From Avibacterium volantium (lineage in GTDB: Bacteria > Pseudomonadota > Gammaproteobacteria > Enterobacterales > Pasteurellaceae), in contig NZ_LR134167.1 in the NCBI RefSeq assembly GCF_900635775.1, positions 1,583,001 through 1,647,000 of the forward strand: 64,000 nucleotides of DNA, in the 5' to 3' direction. Position 1 is the stretch's first letter; each line of letters starts with the position of its first letter. A program made the translations under genes and the position numbers. This document shows positions 31,539-41,275 of the stretch, in pieces. Below the pieces are notes generated by a model that was not told the origin of the DNA, did not search any database, and saw nothing but the letters and a program-made list of their open reading frames with translations.

Positions 31539-32876
31539 ATGAATAATCAAAATGCAGTACAAGCCTCATCGCCAGAATTTAATAAACAACTTCGGCGGGC
31601 TAAATTCGGTGCAGCCATCGGCACTTCTCTCGACCAGATGGAAATGACTCTCTTCTCTCTCGCTTCGGCATTATGTTTTGGCCAAGTTTTCTTCCCTAAC
31701 GCATCACCTATTATTGGTTTAATCTCAGCTTTTGGTATTTATGGTGTAGGCTTTTTAGTTCGACCAATTGGGGGATTGATTTTCTCTCATTTAGGTGAAA
31801 CTCGTGGACGTAAATGGGTATTATCCACAACCGTCTTATTAATGGGATTAGCGACATTTAGTATTGGTTTAATTCCATCTTATGACAGCATTGGAATTTG
31901 GGCGCCAATACTCTTGATTATCTGCCGTTGTGTACAAGGTGCAGCTGTTGGTGCTGAATATACATCTGGCACAACTTATCTTACTGAAATCGCACCAATT
32001 GGCAAACGTGGTATTACGGCAAGCTATGTATGGGCTGGCGCGAGTGCAGGAACAGTTGTTGGTGGTTTAGTATGGACAGTTATCCTTGTTAGCCTTGATC
32101 GTAATGATTTAATTGCTTGGGGCTGGCGTATTCCATTTTTATTAACGATCTTTGTAACTGTTTTCGCTATTTGGATGCGCTTAAAATTGCACGAGTCACC
32201 TGTTTTTGTCGAAAAACAGAAAGAGTTCAAAGAACGTGCCAAACAAGCAATGCCTCTTGTTCAAGCGTGGAAACATTCTCGTAAAAATATGCTACGCGTT
32301 TTCGGTTTCACTTTTCCTTGTGTTGGACATTCATTTATGTACCAAGCATTTTTAGGTGGCTATATTGTAAACTATGTCCGCTCAGATGGTGGAGCAATTT
32401 TCTCAACTGCCACAGCAATTGGTGCAGTAGTTGGAATTTTTGGTGGACTATTCGGCGGCTGGCTCTCTGATAAAATTGGACGCCGTAAAGCAGGATTAAT
32501 TTACTCCATCATAATGTGTATCTTCCCATTCTTCGCCTTTATGATGGCAAATACAGGTGAACCAATCTTAATCGGTTTGATTATGATCTTCTGTTTCTGG
32601 TTCCCAGCAGAAGGCGCTATGGGTGTACAAAGCCCTCAACTACCAGAAATTTTCGGTTCTCGCTATCGTTACAGTGCATTAACTGTTGCGCGTGAAATTG
32701 GGGCTATTGGTGGTGGATTGGTACCAATGTTCTCATCCATTATTTTAGCCTATTTCGGGGGATGGCAAGCTGTAGCTATCTTTATGAGCTTATTAATGAT
32801 GATCACTGTATTCACAACTTACAATACCGTTGAAACTAAAGACCGTGACTTATTCGCCGAAGAAGATGCAATGTAA
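31539..32876 (+). CDS. MFS transporter, metabolite:H+ symporter type
   Basis: 445 aa, twelve predicted membrane segments. Features of the metabolite:H+ symporter (MHS) group: GFLVRPIGGLIFSHLGETRGRK (the GR-rich loop 2-3, split) and RCVQGAAVGAEYTSGTTYL. The second conserved loop is GGWLSDKIGRRK. RBS AGGAGG. It lies 70 nt after the sugar-acid dehydrogenase, so a sugar acid is the likely cargo (inference). Confidence 0.83.
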   Translation: MNNQNAVQASSPEFNKQLRRAKFGAAIGTSLDQMEMTLFSLASALCFGQVFFPNASPIIGLISAFGIYGVGFLVRPIGGLIFSHLGETRGRKWVLSTTVLLMGLATFSIGLIPSYDSIGIWAPILLIICRCVQGAAVGAEYTSGTTYLTEIAPIGKRGITASYVWAGASAGTVVGGLVWTVILVSLDRNDLIAWGWRIPFLLTIFVTVFAIWMRLKLHESPVFVEKQKEFKERAKQAMPLVQAWKHSRKNMLRVFGFTFPCVGHSFMYQAFLGGYIVNYVRSDGGAIFSTATAIGAVVGIFGGLFGGWLSDKIGRRKAGLIYSIIMCIFPFFAFMMANTGEPILIGLIMIFCFWFPAEGAMGVQSPQLPEIFGSRYRYSALTVAREIGAIGGGLVPMFSSIILAYFGGWQAVAIFMSLLMMITVFTTYNTVETKDRDLFAEEDAM

Positions 32877-32900
32877 TTATTACATCATTCATTAAATTAA

Positions 32901-32936
32901 AATGTAGAAGATGAAGATTGATCTTCTACATTTTTT
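32901..32936 (+). terminator. terminator after the MFS gene
   Basis: AATGTAGAAGAT (32901-32912) and ATCTTCTACATT (32921-32932), a 12-bp perfect stem with an 8-nt loop and T run. Confidence 0.9.
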
Positions 32937-33037
32937 ATTTCTACCTTTGCTACTTACCTCATAAATTTTGCTGTAAAAATCACCGCTCTTTGCTAGAATG
33001 TTATTTATTGTTCTATCGAACTGTGCATAAAAATAAT

Positions 33038-33208
33038 ATGAAGAAACAAATATTCGATCGCTTAATCAAAAGCGCAGAACAAATGGTTGCGATTGAAAAA
33101 GGTAAAATGATTCCCCTAGCTAATTCAATAACCACTTTCCATATTCCAAATATAAAAAAGATTCGAGCAAATACCCAACTAAAACAAAAACGTCCCGAGT
33201 TTCCTTAG
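33038..33208 (+). pseudogene. truncated NadS/HigA-like antitoxin remnant
   Basis: A 56-codon ORF (MKKQIFDRLIKSAEQM...) resembling the N-terminal half of NadS-type XRE antitoxins: the ESxxQMVAIEKG-like helix, a Pro-rich turn, then IPNIKKIRANTQLKQ, where the helix-turn-helix normally begins. It stops within the first HTH helix, so DNA binding is lost. An extended -10 (TGCTAGAAT, 32991-32999) is present. No toxin gene is visible beside it. Identification is from pattern memory and needs a database check. Confidence 0.5.
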
Positions 33209-33230
33209 GGCGCAAAATAAAAATCAAACA

Positions 33231-34145
33231 CTATCTCGAAAGAAACAATGCTGCAGCACCGCGGACGCCGCCGGAATCGCCGTATTTGGCTTTTTTGATC
33301 ACTGGCACTTTGGCGCTGCGCATTAGGTGTTTAGGCAGGGCTTTTGGTAGTGCTTCGTAGAGATAATCAAAATTGGATAAACCGCCGCCGAGTACGATTA
33401 AATGCGGGTCAAGGGCTGTTATGATGTTGCCGATAGAAATGGCGGCGAGTTCCACAAACATTTCCACAAATTCCACCGCACTTTGATCTTTCGCGTAAAA
33501 ACGCTGGATAATTTCTTTGGCTGATAGGCTTTCCCCTTTGAGATCGCGGTACAGCATTTCAAATCCACGGCCTGAAAGATAGGTGTCTAAGCAGGCTTGA
33601 TTGCCGCAGCCGCAAGGGTAGATTGGTGCTTTGTCCCAGCCGAGCAATTTTAAGGCGTGGTAATTCAGCTGCATATGCCCCAGTTCGCCCGCCATTCCGA
33701 TTTGTCCTGAGTAGATTTTGCCGTCAACCACTAAACCGCCGCCAAAACCTGTGCCAAGGATCAAGCCTAACACGCTTGGATATTGCTGATTTTCTTCTGC
33801 CCAAGCCTCTGATAAGGCAAAACAATTTGCGTCATTTTCTGCCCGCACTTCGCGATCTAAACGCTGGCTTAAATCTTGTAAAATAGGTTTGTTGTCTGCC
33901 ACGCGAATATTGGTGATTTCCGCCAAGCCTGTTTCGTGATTCACAAAACCCGGTAAGCCCAGCCCTACTGTGCCTTTTTCGCCAAATTTTTCATCGGCTT
34001 TTTTCACCAAATTCACAATGGTATCAAGCCATTGTTCGTAACTCTCTTTTGGCGTATCCACCCGTTCGGAATATTGTTTTTCCAATTTTTCATTGAATAC
34101 GGCAAGCTCAATTTTTGTGCCGCCAATATCAAATCCGTATAACAT
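33231..34145 (-). CDS. nagK: NagK, N-acetyl-D-glucosamine kinase
   Basis: ROK-family sugar kinase that phosphorylates GlcNAc at C6 during sugar or murein recycling. 304 aa. ATP site GFDIGGTK (4-11), catalytic region [13 protein letters not shown] (about 103-115), GTGFGGG, and the zinc-binding [17 protein letters not shown]. No USS hairpin follows; the antitoxin remnant ends 22 nt beyond the stop. Confidence 0.93.
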   Translation of the reverse strand: MLYGFDIGGTKIELAVFNEKLEKQYSERVDTPKESYEQWLDTIVNLVKKADEKFGEKGTVGLGLPGFVNHETGLAEITNIRVADNKPILQDLSQRLDREVRAENDANCFALSEAWAEENQQYPSVLGLILGTGFGGGLVVDGKIYSGQIGMAGELGHMQLNYHALKLLGWDKAPIYPCGCGNQACLDTYLSGRGFEMLYRDLKGESLSAKEIIQRFYAKDQSAVEFVEMFVELAAISIGNIITALDPHLIVLGGGLSNFDYLYEALPKALPKHLMRSAKVPVIKKAKYGDSGGVRGAAALFLSR

Positions 34146-34189
34146 TGTTCACCTCAAAAAATAATTAAAAATCTGACCGCGCTTTCTTA

Positions 34190-34927
34190 TTACGCTCTAT
34201 CTTGCAAAGTGCAGTTGAAAATCGGTTTGTTTTTGATCCAATCGAATAATCCACAATGAAACACCCACGCCAGCAACACGGAAACCAATAAATCAATCGG
34301 GTAATGCATTCCTAAACGTAAACGGCTGACTAGCATTAGCACCGCCCAAATAGCAATGCCTGCGGTGAGATATTTCATTCCTTTATTGTTACGTCCAAGC
34401 AGCTGCCCAAATCCTACCGCAAGCATTAGCCAAGTGGCGGCAAAAATGCTGTGGCCAGATGGGAAAGAATAGCCTGTTTCTTTGCTACGGTGATGCACCA
34501 AATGGGCATCAACTTGTTTATCTGCATAATAATCCAACACGATTTGTTCACGCGCTTTGCGAGGTTGATCGTAAAAATAGTCAGGGCTAACGCTTGATTT
34601 TTCTGTTAATTGCACAATAAAAGGACGAGGTTCAGCAAACACCGTTTTGAGCGCCGATTTCACCCCTTGGGTTACCCCAACAGAAATCGCCATCACTGCA
34701 ATCACCGCAAGGGCTTGTTTTTTATCTGCAATACAGAAAAAATACGCAACAGCAAACACGCCACAAGTGATAATGGCATAAGGCACACTACCTGTTTCGG
34801 TAATAAAATAAAGCAACGTATCAATTTGTGTATAATTTGTACCCCCTTGCCAATGCCAGTTAATTAACCACGCAAAAAAAGGCACACAACAAAGCAATAA
34901 GGTATATAATGATAAGCGTTTTAACAT
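34190..34927 (-). CDS. pgpB: PgpB, PAP2-type phosphatidylglycerophosphatase B
   Basis: Inner-membrane phosphatase of PGP and undecaprenyl-PP, 245 aa. PAP2 motifs: C1 with Lys...RP in KTVFAEPRP, C2 PSGHS, C3 SRLRLGMHYPID. About six membrane segments. The start at 34927 follows GGAGTG; the longer frame adds 15 residues overlapping the ribA upstream region. Divergent from ribA as in H. influenzae. Confidence 0.93.
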   Translation of the reverse strand: MLKRLSLYTLLLCCVPFFAWLINWHWQGGTNYTQIDTLLYFITETGSVPYAIITCGVFAVAYFFCIADKKQALAVIAVMAISVGVTQGVKSALKTVFAEPRPFIVQLTEKSSVSPDYFYDQPRKAREQIVLDYYADKQVDAHLVHHRSKETGYSFPSGHSIFAATWLMLAVGFGQLLGRNNKGMKYLTAGIAIWAVLMLVSRLRLGMHYPIDLLVSVLLAWVFHCGLFDWIKNKPIFNCTLQDRA

Positions 34928-34997
34928 TTTAATCACTCCATAAATTTGAGTGCGTATTTTAGCATTATTCAATAAAAAAAGAATGAAGGATTTAGCG

Positions 34998-35660
34998 ATG
35001 ACAAAAATTCAACGGGTTACGGAAGCAAATTTACCGACCGAATTTGGTTTATTCCGCATTGTGGGCTTTGAGTTTCCCGACACCAAAAAAGAACACGTTG
35101 CCTTGGTAATGGGCGATATTAGCAATCAAGATGAGCCAGTTTTGGCACGCATTCACTCAGAATGTTTAACGGGCGATGCGTTGCATAGCCTGAAATGCGA
35201 TTGCGGTTTTCAGCTTGCCACCGCACTACGTCAAATTAGTGAAGAAGGCCGTGGCGTGCTGATTTATCACCGCGAAGAAGGCCGCGGCATTGGCTTAATT
35301 AACAAGATCCGTGCTTATTCTTTACAAGATCAAGGAATGGATACCATTGAAGCCAACCTTGCTTTGGGCTTTGCCGCAGATGAGCGTAATTTTGAAGTTT
35401 GTGCGGATATTTTTGATCTACTCGGTGTAAAGCAAGTTCGCCTGCTCACCAACAACCCTAACAAAATCGACACAATGAAAAAAGCGGGGATCAACGTGGT
35501 GGAACGCGTTCCGTTAAACGTAGGCGAAAACCGCTACAACACGGAATATTTAGACACCAAAGCGAAAAAAATGGGCCATTTCATCGTGCATAACAATCAG
35601 AAACACCTAATGACCTGCCCACATTGTCAGGAAGAAGTGCCTACTCCTGATAAAGATTAA
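34998..35660 (+). CDS. ribA: RibA, GTP cyclohydrolase II
   Basis: First committed enzyme of riboflavin synthesis, 220 aa. Zinc ligands in [15 protein letters not shown], catalytic segment [11 protein letters not shown], and [14 protein letters not shown]. The ATG at 34998 is preceded by AAGGA at 7 nt. No FMN riboswitch is present upstream. Confidence 0.95.
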   Translation: MTKIQRVTEANLPTEFGLFRIVGFEFPDTKKEHVALVMGDISNQDEPVLARIHSECLTGDALHSLKCDCGFQLATALRQISEEGRGVLIYHREEGRGIGLINKIRAYSLQDQGMDTIEANLALGFAADERNFEVCADIFDLLGVKQVRLLTNNPNKIDTMKKAGINVVERVPLNVGENRYNTEYLDTKAKKMGHFIVHNNQKHLMTCPHCQEEVPTPDKD

Positions 35661-35670
35661 TAAGTAAACA

Positions 35671-35701
35671 ATAGCTCAATAACATATTGAGCTATTTTTT
35701 T
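35671..35701 (+). terminator. terminator after ribA
   Basis: ATAGCTCAAT / ATTGAGCTAT (35671-35680, 35686-35695) with a 5-nt loop and seven Ts. Confidence 0.88.
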
Positions 35702-35794
35702 GGAATTTGGATCGCAAAACTAATTTATCGTTGTCGCCTAAATTAACCCTTTTTCCTATGCTAAGAGCAGCTAAAATAAAACATACTCAAAACA

Positions 35795-36286
35795 ATGCAG
35801 GTTGAATTTTTAGAAGATCATTTCCAAAATATATCCCATCAGTTTGCCTACTTTAAAGTAGGAAAAATTGATTACATTATCGACTTTTCAAATGATATTG
35901 ACCTATTAACAAATCTTACAGATAACCAAGAAATTTTAAGTTTAATCAATGGCAAACAAACTTATACCATAAAATTTGCTGTAAAAGAATATTATGAAAG
36001 TACTCAAGCAGACATCGAGTTATACGCTGCGCCTAAAGGACAAAAATTCTCTCGCAATCTCATAAAAGAACTCAAAGAACAACTTGAATCACTGCTTTAT
36101 TATCACTACTTACAATATCAACCAGAATGCTATTTTTTCATTGCTGAAAGACCTTCTTTAGTTCGAATGTATCAAAAAATGTGCGATAATCGTCATCCAA
36201 TTCTCAATGAATTTCAAGCAATCACAAAATTAGGTCATAATCAAGACTGCTTTATAGTCAAAACCCCACGTTATGGAGCAAGATAA
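35795..36286 (+). CDS. hypothetical protein, 163 aa, first gene of a two-gene cassette
   Basis: Not recognised. 163 aa, acidic N-terminal half with alternating beta-type strands (residues 1-70), a helical middle (about 88-110, rich in Lys/Glu/Leu), then YFFIAERPSLVRMYQKMC and a hydrophobic strand ending in VKTPRYGAR. No signal peptide or membrane segment. There is no evident Shine-Dalgarno sequence before the ATG. Its stop TAA overlaps the ATG of the next small ORF (TAATG). Base composition is more AT-rich than neighbours and it lacks a USS. Confidence 0.72.
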   Translation: MQVEFLEDHFQNISHQFAYFKVGKIDYIIDFSNDIDLLTNLTDNQEILSLINGKQTYTIKFAVKEYYESTQADIELYAAPKGQKFSRNLIKELKEQLESLLYYHYLQYQPECYFFIAERPSLVRMYQKMCDNRHPILNEFQAITKLGHNQDCFIVKTPRYGAR

Positions 36287-36414
36287 TGAAAGAGCAAAAA
36301 TACACGGCCGCAGAGCTTAAACGTCAAGCGATGGAATTATCACGCTTAGCTTATCAACAGGCAAAAAAGAATGCTGAAAACACATCACATTTAAACACAA
36401 CAAAATCTAAATAG
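36286..36414 (+). CDS. small hypothetical protein, 42 aa, coupled to the 163-aa gene
   Basis: ATG overlaps the upstream stop by one base and has GGAG (36275-36278) 7 nt before it, so translation is coupled and well supported. The product is a charged amphipathic helix (KEQKYTAAELKRQAMELSR, then AYQQAKKNAE) with a polar tail. No family recognised. A partner or regulator of the 163-aa protein is an inference from the overlap. Confidence 0.7.
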   Translation: MKEQKYTAAELKRQAMELSRLAYQQAKKNAENTSHLNTTKSK

Positions 36415-36571
36415 CGTGTAATTTGAAAGCGTAATAAGTCATCTAACCAGCTAACTGCAAAAAACACTACTTTTTTTGTAAAAAACGCATAAAATATTCG
36501 GTAGATTTGCACCCTAAGTAAAATATTGCTAAAGTGCGTACTAATTTTGCCGAAAATACTAGGAATAACAA

Positions 36572-37525
36572 ATGAGCCAAGAATATTTAGATTTTGAACT
36601 CCCGATTGCTGAACTTGAAGCAAAAATTGAATCCTTGCGAGCAGTGGCGGGGCAAGATGATGAAATTAATCTTGATGATGAAATTGCTCGCTTACAGAAA
36701 AAAAGCGAAGAATTAACCAAAAAAACCTTTGCCAACTTAGATGCGTGGCAAGTTTCTCGTATGGCTCGCCACCCAAATCGTCCTTATACCTTAGATTACA
36801 TCGAACAAATTTTCACCGAGTTTGAAGAACTCGCAGGCGATCGTGCTTTTGCAGATGATAAAGCCATTGTGGGCGGTTTAGCTCGTTTAGACGGCAAGCC
36901 CGTTATGGTGATTGGCCACCAAAAAGGACGCACGGTAAAAGAGAAAGTGAAACGTAACTTTGGTATGCCAGCCCCTGAAGGCTATCGCAAAGCGTTACGT
37001 TTAATGGAAATGGCAGAACGTTTTAAATTGCCAATCATCACCTTTATTGACACCCCAGGTGCGTACCCTGGTGTGGGCGCGGAAGAGCGCGGACAATCAG
37101 AAGCCATTGCGCGCAACTTGCGTGAAATGTCAATGCTAAAAGTGCCAATTATTTGTACAGTAATTGGTGAAGGCGGTTCTGGTGGCGCGTTAGCCATTGG
37201 CGTGGGCGATAAAGTCAATATGTTGCAATACAGCACTTATTCAGTGATTTCCCCTGAAGGCTGTGCTTCCATTTTATGGAAAAGTGCCGACAAAGCCTCT
37301 ACCGCCGCAGAAGTGATGGGTTTAACCGCAGATCGTCTGCAAAAATTACAACTTATCGATAACATTATCCCTGAGCCATTGGGCGGTGCTCATCGCAATT
37401 ATGAGCAAATGGCGCAAAATCTTAAACAGCGTTTACTGACAGATTTAGCGGATTTAGAAATTCTTGATCCAGATACACTGCTCGAACGCCGTTACCAACG
37501 CCTAATGAGCTACGGTTATTGCTAA
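36572..37525 (+). CDS. accA: AccA, acetyl-CoA carboxylase carboxyltransferase alpha subunit
   Basis: Alpha subunit of the carboxyltransferase that makes malonyl-CoA with AccD. 317 aa (E. coli 319). N-terminal coiled coil, then [30 protein letters not shown] (split), [15 protein letters not shown] and [16 protein letters not shown] precedes the ATG. Confidence 0.96.
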   Translation: MSQEYLDFELPIAELEAKIESLRAVAGQDDEINLDDEIARLQKKSEELTKKTFANLDAWQVSRMARHPNRPYTLDYIEQIFTEFEELAGDRAFADDKAIVGGLARLDGKPVMVIGHQKGRTVKEKVKRNFGMPAPEGYRKALRLMEMAERFKLPIITFIDTPGAYPGVGAEERGQSEAIARNLREMSMLKVPIICTVIGEGGSGGALAIGVGDKVNMLQYSTYSVISPEGCASILWKSADKASTAAEVMGLTADRLQKLQLIDNIIPEPLGGAHRNYEQMAQNLKQRLLTDLADLEILDPDTLLERRYQRLMSYGYC

Positions 37526-37533
37526 ATAAAAAT

Positions 37534-37557
37534 GTGCGGTTTTTTAACCGCACTTTT
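37534..37557 (+). terminator. terminator after accA
   Basis: GTGCGGTT-TTTT-AACCGCAC followed by TTTT; built from partial USS arms. Confidence 0.75.
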
Positions 37558-37595
37558 ACTTTCAAGCGTTATTAGAAAGCATAAAGGATAGCAAA

Positions 37596-38456
37596 ATGAA
37601 ACATCTTCTTTCCATTCAATCTCACGTCGTTTACGGTTATGCGGGCAATAAATCTGCCACTTTTCCAATGCAATTACTCGGCATTGATGTGTGGGCATTG
37701 AACACCGTGCAATTTTCCAATCACACTCAATATGGCCAATGGACGGGAATGGTAATGCCACCAGCACAAATTGGCGAAATCGTGCAAGGCATTGATAATA
37801 TTGGTCAATTACATCAATGTGATGCGGTGATTTCAGGTTATATTGGTGCGGCGGAGCAAGTGGAAGAAATCATTAATGCGGTGCAAAAAGTGAAATCTCG
37901 CAATCCTAACGCCGTTTATTTGTGCGATCCTGTGATGGGCCACCCCGACAAAGGCTGTATTGTGGCTGATGGTGTGAAAGAAAATCTCATCAACCTTGCA
38001 ATGGCAAAAGCCGATATCATCACCCCTAATTTAGTGGAATTGCGTGAGCTGAGCGGTTTGCCAGTAGAAAACTTTGCTCAAGCCATTGAAGCGGTAAAAG
38101 CAATTTTAGCCAAAGGGCCGAAAAAAGTGCTGGTGAAACATCTTAGCAAAGTGGGGCAAGATCCAAGCCAGTTTGAAATGCTCCTCGCCAATGAGCAAGG
38201 CATTTGGCACATCAGCCGTCCGCTGCACCAATTTGCTAAAGAACCTGTGGGCGTGGGCGATTTAACCGCGGGGCTATTTATGGCGAATCTGCTTAATGGC
38301 AAAACGGACGTGGAAGCCTTTGAGCATACCGCCAATGCCGTGAATGATGTAATGACGGTAACGCAACAGCAGGATAATTATGAACTGCAAATTGTGGCTG
38401 CGCGTGAACAGATTGTTCGCCCTGTGAGCCAATTTAACGCTGTGAAAATCGCCTAA
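37596..38456 (+). CDS. pdxY: PdxY, pyridoxal kinase
   Basis: Ribokinase-family kinase of the PLP salvage pathway, 286 aa. N-terminal [21 protein letters not shown]-site DPVMGH, and the catalytic Asp in [10 protein letters not shown]. tilS follows 13 nt downstream; order accA-pdxY-tilS matches H. influenzae. Confidence 0.95.
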   Translation: MKHLLSIQSHVVYGYAGNKSATFPMQLLGIDVWALNTVQFSNHTQYGQWTGMVMPPAQIGEIVQGIDNIGQLHQCDAVISGYIGAAEQVEEIINAVQKVKSRNPNAVYLCDPVMGHPDKGCIVADGVKENLINLAMAKADIITPNLVELRELSGLPVENFAQAIEAVKAILAKGPKKVLVKHLSKVGQDPSQFEMLLANEQGIWHISRPLHQFAKEPVGVGDLTAGLFMANLLNGKTDVEAFEHTANAVNDVMTVTQQQDNYELQIVAAREQIVRPVSQFNAVKIA

Positions 38457-38469
38457 CATTGCCCTTGCT

Positions 38470-39750
38470 ATGACGCTAATTGAGCAATTTCAACAGCAAT
38501 TACAACGCCAGCCCCACTCGCATTTTCTGATTGCCTTAAGCGGTGGGCTGGACTCTACCGTGTTGCTTGCGCTTTTAGCAAAATTACGCGAAAAACAACC
38601 GCACTTCCAGCTGCGCGCGATCCATATTCACCACGGCTTAAGCCCAAATGCTGATGATTGGACGCGCCACTGCCAACAGCTTTGCCAACAATTTTCCATT
38701 CCTTTGATCGTGGAAAAAGTTCAGCTGACACAAGGAATGGGCATTGAAGCTGCCGCTCGCCAAGCCCGTTATCACGCCATTCAACGCCATATTTTGCCGC
38801 AAGAAATGTTGGTTACTGCCCATCATCAACAAGATCAAACCGAAACCTTTTTTCTTGCCTTGAAAAGAGGTAGCGGTGTCAGCGGATTATCAGCGATGAA
38901 AACGCAAAGTGCGGTGTTTAATTTCACGATTTTTCGCCCCCTGCTCCCCTTCTCTCGCCAGCAACTTCATCAATATGCCATTGAAAATCAGCTAAGCTGG
39001 ATTGAAGACGAAAGCAATCAAAATAACCAGTACGAACGCAATTTTTTACGCAATCAAATTTTGCCCCAACTGCGTGAACGCTGGACGTATTTCGATCAAG
39101 CAGTGCAACGCAGTGCCACCCATTGTGCCGAGCAACAACAGCTTTTAGCCGAATTATTACAGCCAGAGTTGGAAAAATATTTGGACAAAACACACCGCAC
39201 TTTTGATTTAACGGATTTCTCGCAATGGTCTGATTTGAAACAAAAAGCCCTACTCCGCTTATGGCTGGAAACCTTGCAGCAGCCAATGCCCTCCACCAAG
39301 CAGTTGGAACAATTAATTCAAGACGTGATTTTTGCCGAAATGGATCGCAATCCGCAATTTCAGCTTGGCGATAAAATGCTCCGCCGTTATCAACATCGGT
39401 TGTATCTCACCGAGCATTTTGCCGATCTCCGCCAGCTTAGCCTGCCCGTAACCCTCAACCAACCTATAACTTTGCCCGACAAGTTAGGGCAAATTTGCTT
39501 AACGGAAACCCCAACGGGCGTGCAAGCAATGTGGCAAGATTACATTCAGCCCCTGCCTAAACCTGAAGCCCCTATTAGTATTCGCTTCGCCTATTCAGGC
39601 AAAGTGAGAAACCTAAATGGCATTAACCAAGATATCAAAAAATGCTGGCAAGCCCATAATATCCCCGTTTGGCAACGCAACCGCATTCCACTGATTTTTT
39701 ATGGCGAAACCTTTCAAAGTGCGGTGGGATTTTTTCAGAATTTTATCTAA
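38470..39750 (+). CDS. tilS: TilS, tRNA(Ile)-lysidine synthetase
   Basis: Converts C34 of tRNA-Ile(CAU) to lysidine, essential for AUA decoding. 426 aa. PP-loop [12 protein letters not shown] (about 23-34), [24 protein letters not shown], and a C-terminal domain. Several USSs lie within the coding sequence (for example near 38600, 38910, 39195 and 39720). Confidence 0.95.
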   Translation: MTLIEQFQQQLQRQPHSHFLIALSGGLDSTVLLALLAKLREKQPHFQLRAIHIHHGLSPNADDWTRHCQQLCQQFSIPLIVEKVQLTQGMGIEAAARQARYHAIQRHILPQEMLVTAHHQQDQTETFFLALKRGSGVSGLSAMKTQSAVFNFTIFRPLLPFSRQQLHQYAIENQLSWIEDESNQNNQYERNFLRNQILPQLRERWTYFDQAVQRSATHCAEQQQLLAELLQPELEKYLDKTHRTFDLTDFSQWSDLKQKALLRLWLETLQQPMPSTKQLEQLIQDVIFAEMDRNPQFQLGDKMLRRYQHRLYLTEHFADLRQLSLPVTLNQPITLPDKLGQICLTETPTGVQAMWQDYIQPLPKPEAPISIRFAYSGKVRNLNGINQDIKKCWQAHNIPVWQRNRIPLIFYGETFQSAVGFFQNFI

Positions 39751-39832
39751 CCCCCTGAATTGCTTTCCAATTTCACCGTACTATGGTCTTAACGCAGTAT
39801 AGATAATAAACATAAAAAAAGTGCGGTGAAAA

Positions 39833-39946
39833 TGATCTGCACCCCAAAAGTTGGACTAAACAACCAATTGATTAAGGTGCAGATTTTTTATGACTAAATA
39901 TACTCAACGTTTCAAACAACAAGTGCTCGACTTTTATCCTGGCTAA
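39833..39946 (+). mobile_element. IS3-family (IS150-type) left-end remnant
   Basis: TGATCTGCACCCCAAAAGTT (from 39833) is a typical IS150-group terminal repeat, followed at 39890 by the start of an OrfA-like reading frame (MTKYTQRFKQQVLDFYPG, then stop). Only about 114 nt remain; the rest of the transposase and the right end are absent. It sits between tilS and cyuA. Confidence 0.75.
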
Positions 39947-39964
39947 TCAATGAAAAATGATCAC

Positions 39965-41269
39965 TTAATCCTGTGGCTTACTCGCCATTATTTCAATAAT
40001 TTGTACATCAGTATGTTGCATACTTTTACAAGCGATCGCACATAAATTATCAATACTTTGATCCACACAGTGATCCACTATGCCTTCATTTCCTGTAACA
40101 CCGGTTTGGTTCATTGCCATCAGCACGGATTTATAGGCTGAAGTCACACTGGTTGAAACTTTCATCGCACAGCTATTCGCTGCACCATCACAAATCATTC
40201 CGCTAATATCACCAATCATACTGCTGATTGCCATTGCTGCCGTATCAAATTTATTGGTGAGTAGGTAAGAAATCCCCGCGCAACTTCCCATTGCAGCGGT
40301 GCTTACCGCACAAAGCGCTGAAAGTTTCGGCAATTTACTATGAATAAAAATCGCCATTAGATGCGATAAAAATAATGCTCTAATTCGTTTCTCTTCATCA
40401 GCTTGAATGTGATCGGCAACCACAACCACAGGCATTGTCGCTGTAATCCCCTGATTTCCCGATCCTGAATTACTCATCGCGGGAAGTGTTGCTCCGCCCA
40501 TTCTGGCATCGGACGCGGCGGTGGTGTTAATCATTATGCGGGAAAGCAAGTCATCTGACATTAAGCCATCGCCAATATGTTTTTGTAGCGTGCGTCCAAT
40601 ATGTAAACCGTAATCATTGCGAAGCCCTTCTGCTGATAATGCCGCATTAAGTTTTTCCGCTTGGTGGATAAATTTGATCTTTTCTAATTCAATTTGTGTA
40701 GCAAAATCAAAAATATCTTTGGCTTTTAATTGGTTAAACATTGCATAAGGATCGATCTGCTGTGCTTGGCTTTCTTCCGCTTTAAACAACGCATCACCAT
40801 TTTTTTCAATCAGAATAATATTCGTATGTTGCCCTTGAATAACCACTCTCACCCAATCTTCACCCGCATAAATCGTGGATTCTGCATACAAAATTTGGTC
40901 GGTCTGCTTAATGCTTACTTTTACTTTATGCTGCTGAAGTAGTTGTTTTGCTTGTTCAACTTGCTCTGGGGTAATTTTCTTCAACACTTCTAAGCCCCCA
41001 GAGGCATCACCACCTAGTGCCCCCACTGCTGCGGCTATGGGTAACCCAACCATTCCAGTTCCCGGTACGGCAACGCCTAAACCATTTTTCATTAGATTAG
41101 GTGAAACCTTCGCAACAATTTTTTCGGGATATTGCCCTAAATGTTGGGCGGCAGTTGCTGAAGCTAACGCCAATGAAATCGGTTCTGTACAGCCTAAAGC
41201 AGGAACCACATCTTGTTGAACAATATTAATTAGTGCAGTCTCAAAATTTCGTAATTTTTCGTTCATCAT
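39965..41269 (-). CDS. cyuA: CyuA (YhaM), L-cysteine desulfidase
   Basis: Fe-S L-cysteine desulfidase that breaks cysteine into pyruvate, sulfide and ammonia. 434 aa, UPF0597 family. Conserved Cys-containing stretches include [24 protein letters not shown] and [14 protein letters not shown] (cluster ligands). It lies downstream of a cyuP-type transporter with a 6-nt gap, the same pairing as E. coli yhaO-yhaM. Confidence 0.9.
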   Translation of the reverse strand: MMNEKLRNFETALINIVQQDVVPALGCTEPISLALASATAAQHLGQYPEKIVAKVSPNLMKNGLGVAVPGTGMVGLPIAAAVGALGGDASGGLEVLKKITPEQVEQAKQLLQQHKVKVSIKQTDQILYAESTIYAGEDWVRVVIQGQHTNIILIEKNGDALFKAEESQAQQIDPYAMFNQLKAKDIFDFATQIELEKIKFIHQAEKLNAALSAEGLRNDYGLHIGRTLQKHIGDGLMSDDLLSRIMINTTAASDARMGGATLPAMSNSGSGNQGITATMPVVVVADHIQADEEKRIRALFLSHLMAIFIHSKLPKLSALCAVSTAAMGSCAGISYLLTNKFDTAAMAISSMIGDISGMICDGAANSCAMKVSTSVTSAYKSVLMAMNQTGVTGNEGIVDHCVDQSIDNLCAIACKSMQHTDVQIIEIMASKPQD

Positions 41270-41275
41270 AAGCTC

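Noticed and set aside
32968..32999. TTGCTG and TAGAAT as a standard promoter for the antitoxin remnant
   Set aside because: The spacer is 20 bp, too long; only the extended -10 (TGCTAGAAT) is kept as a possibility.
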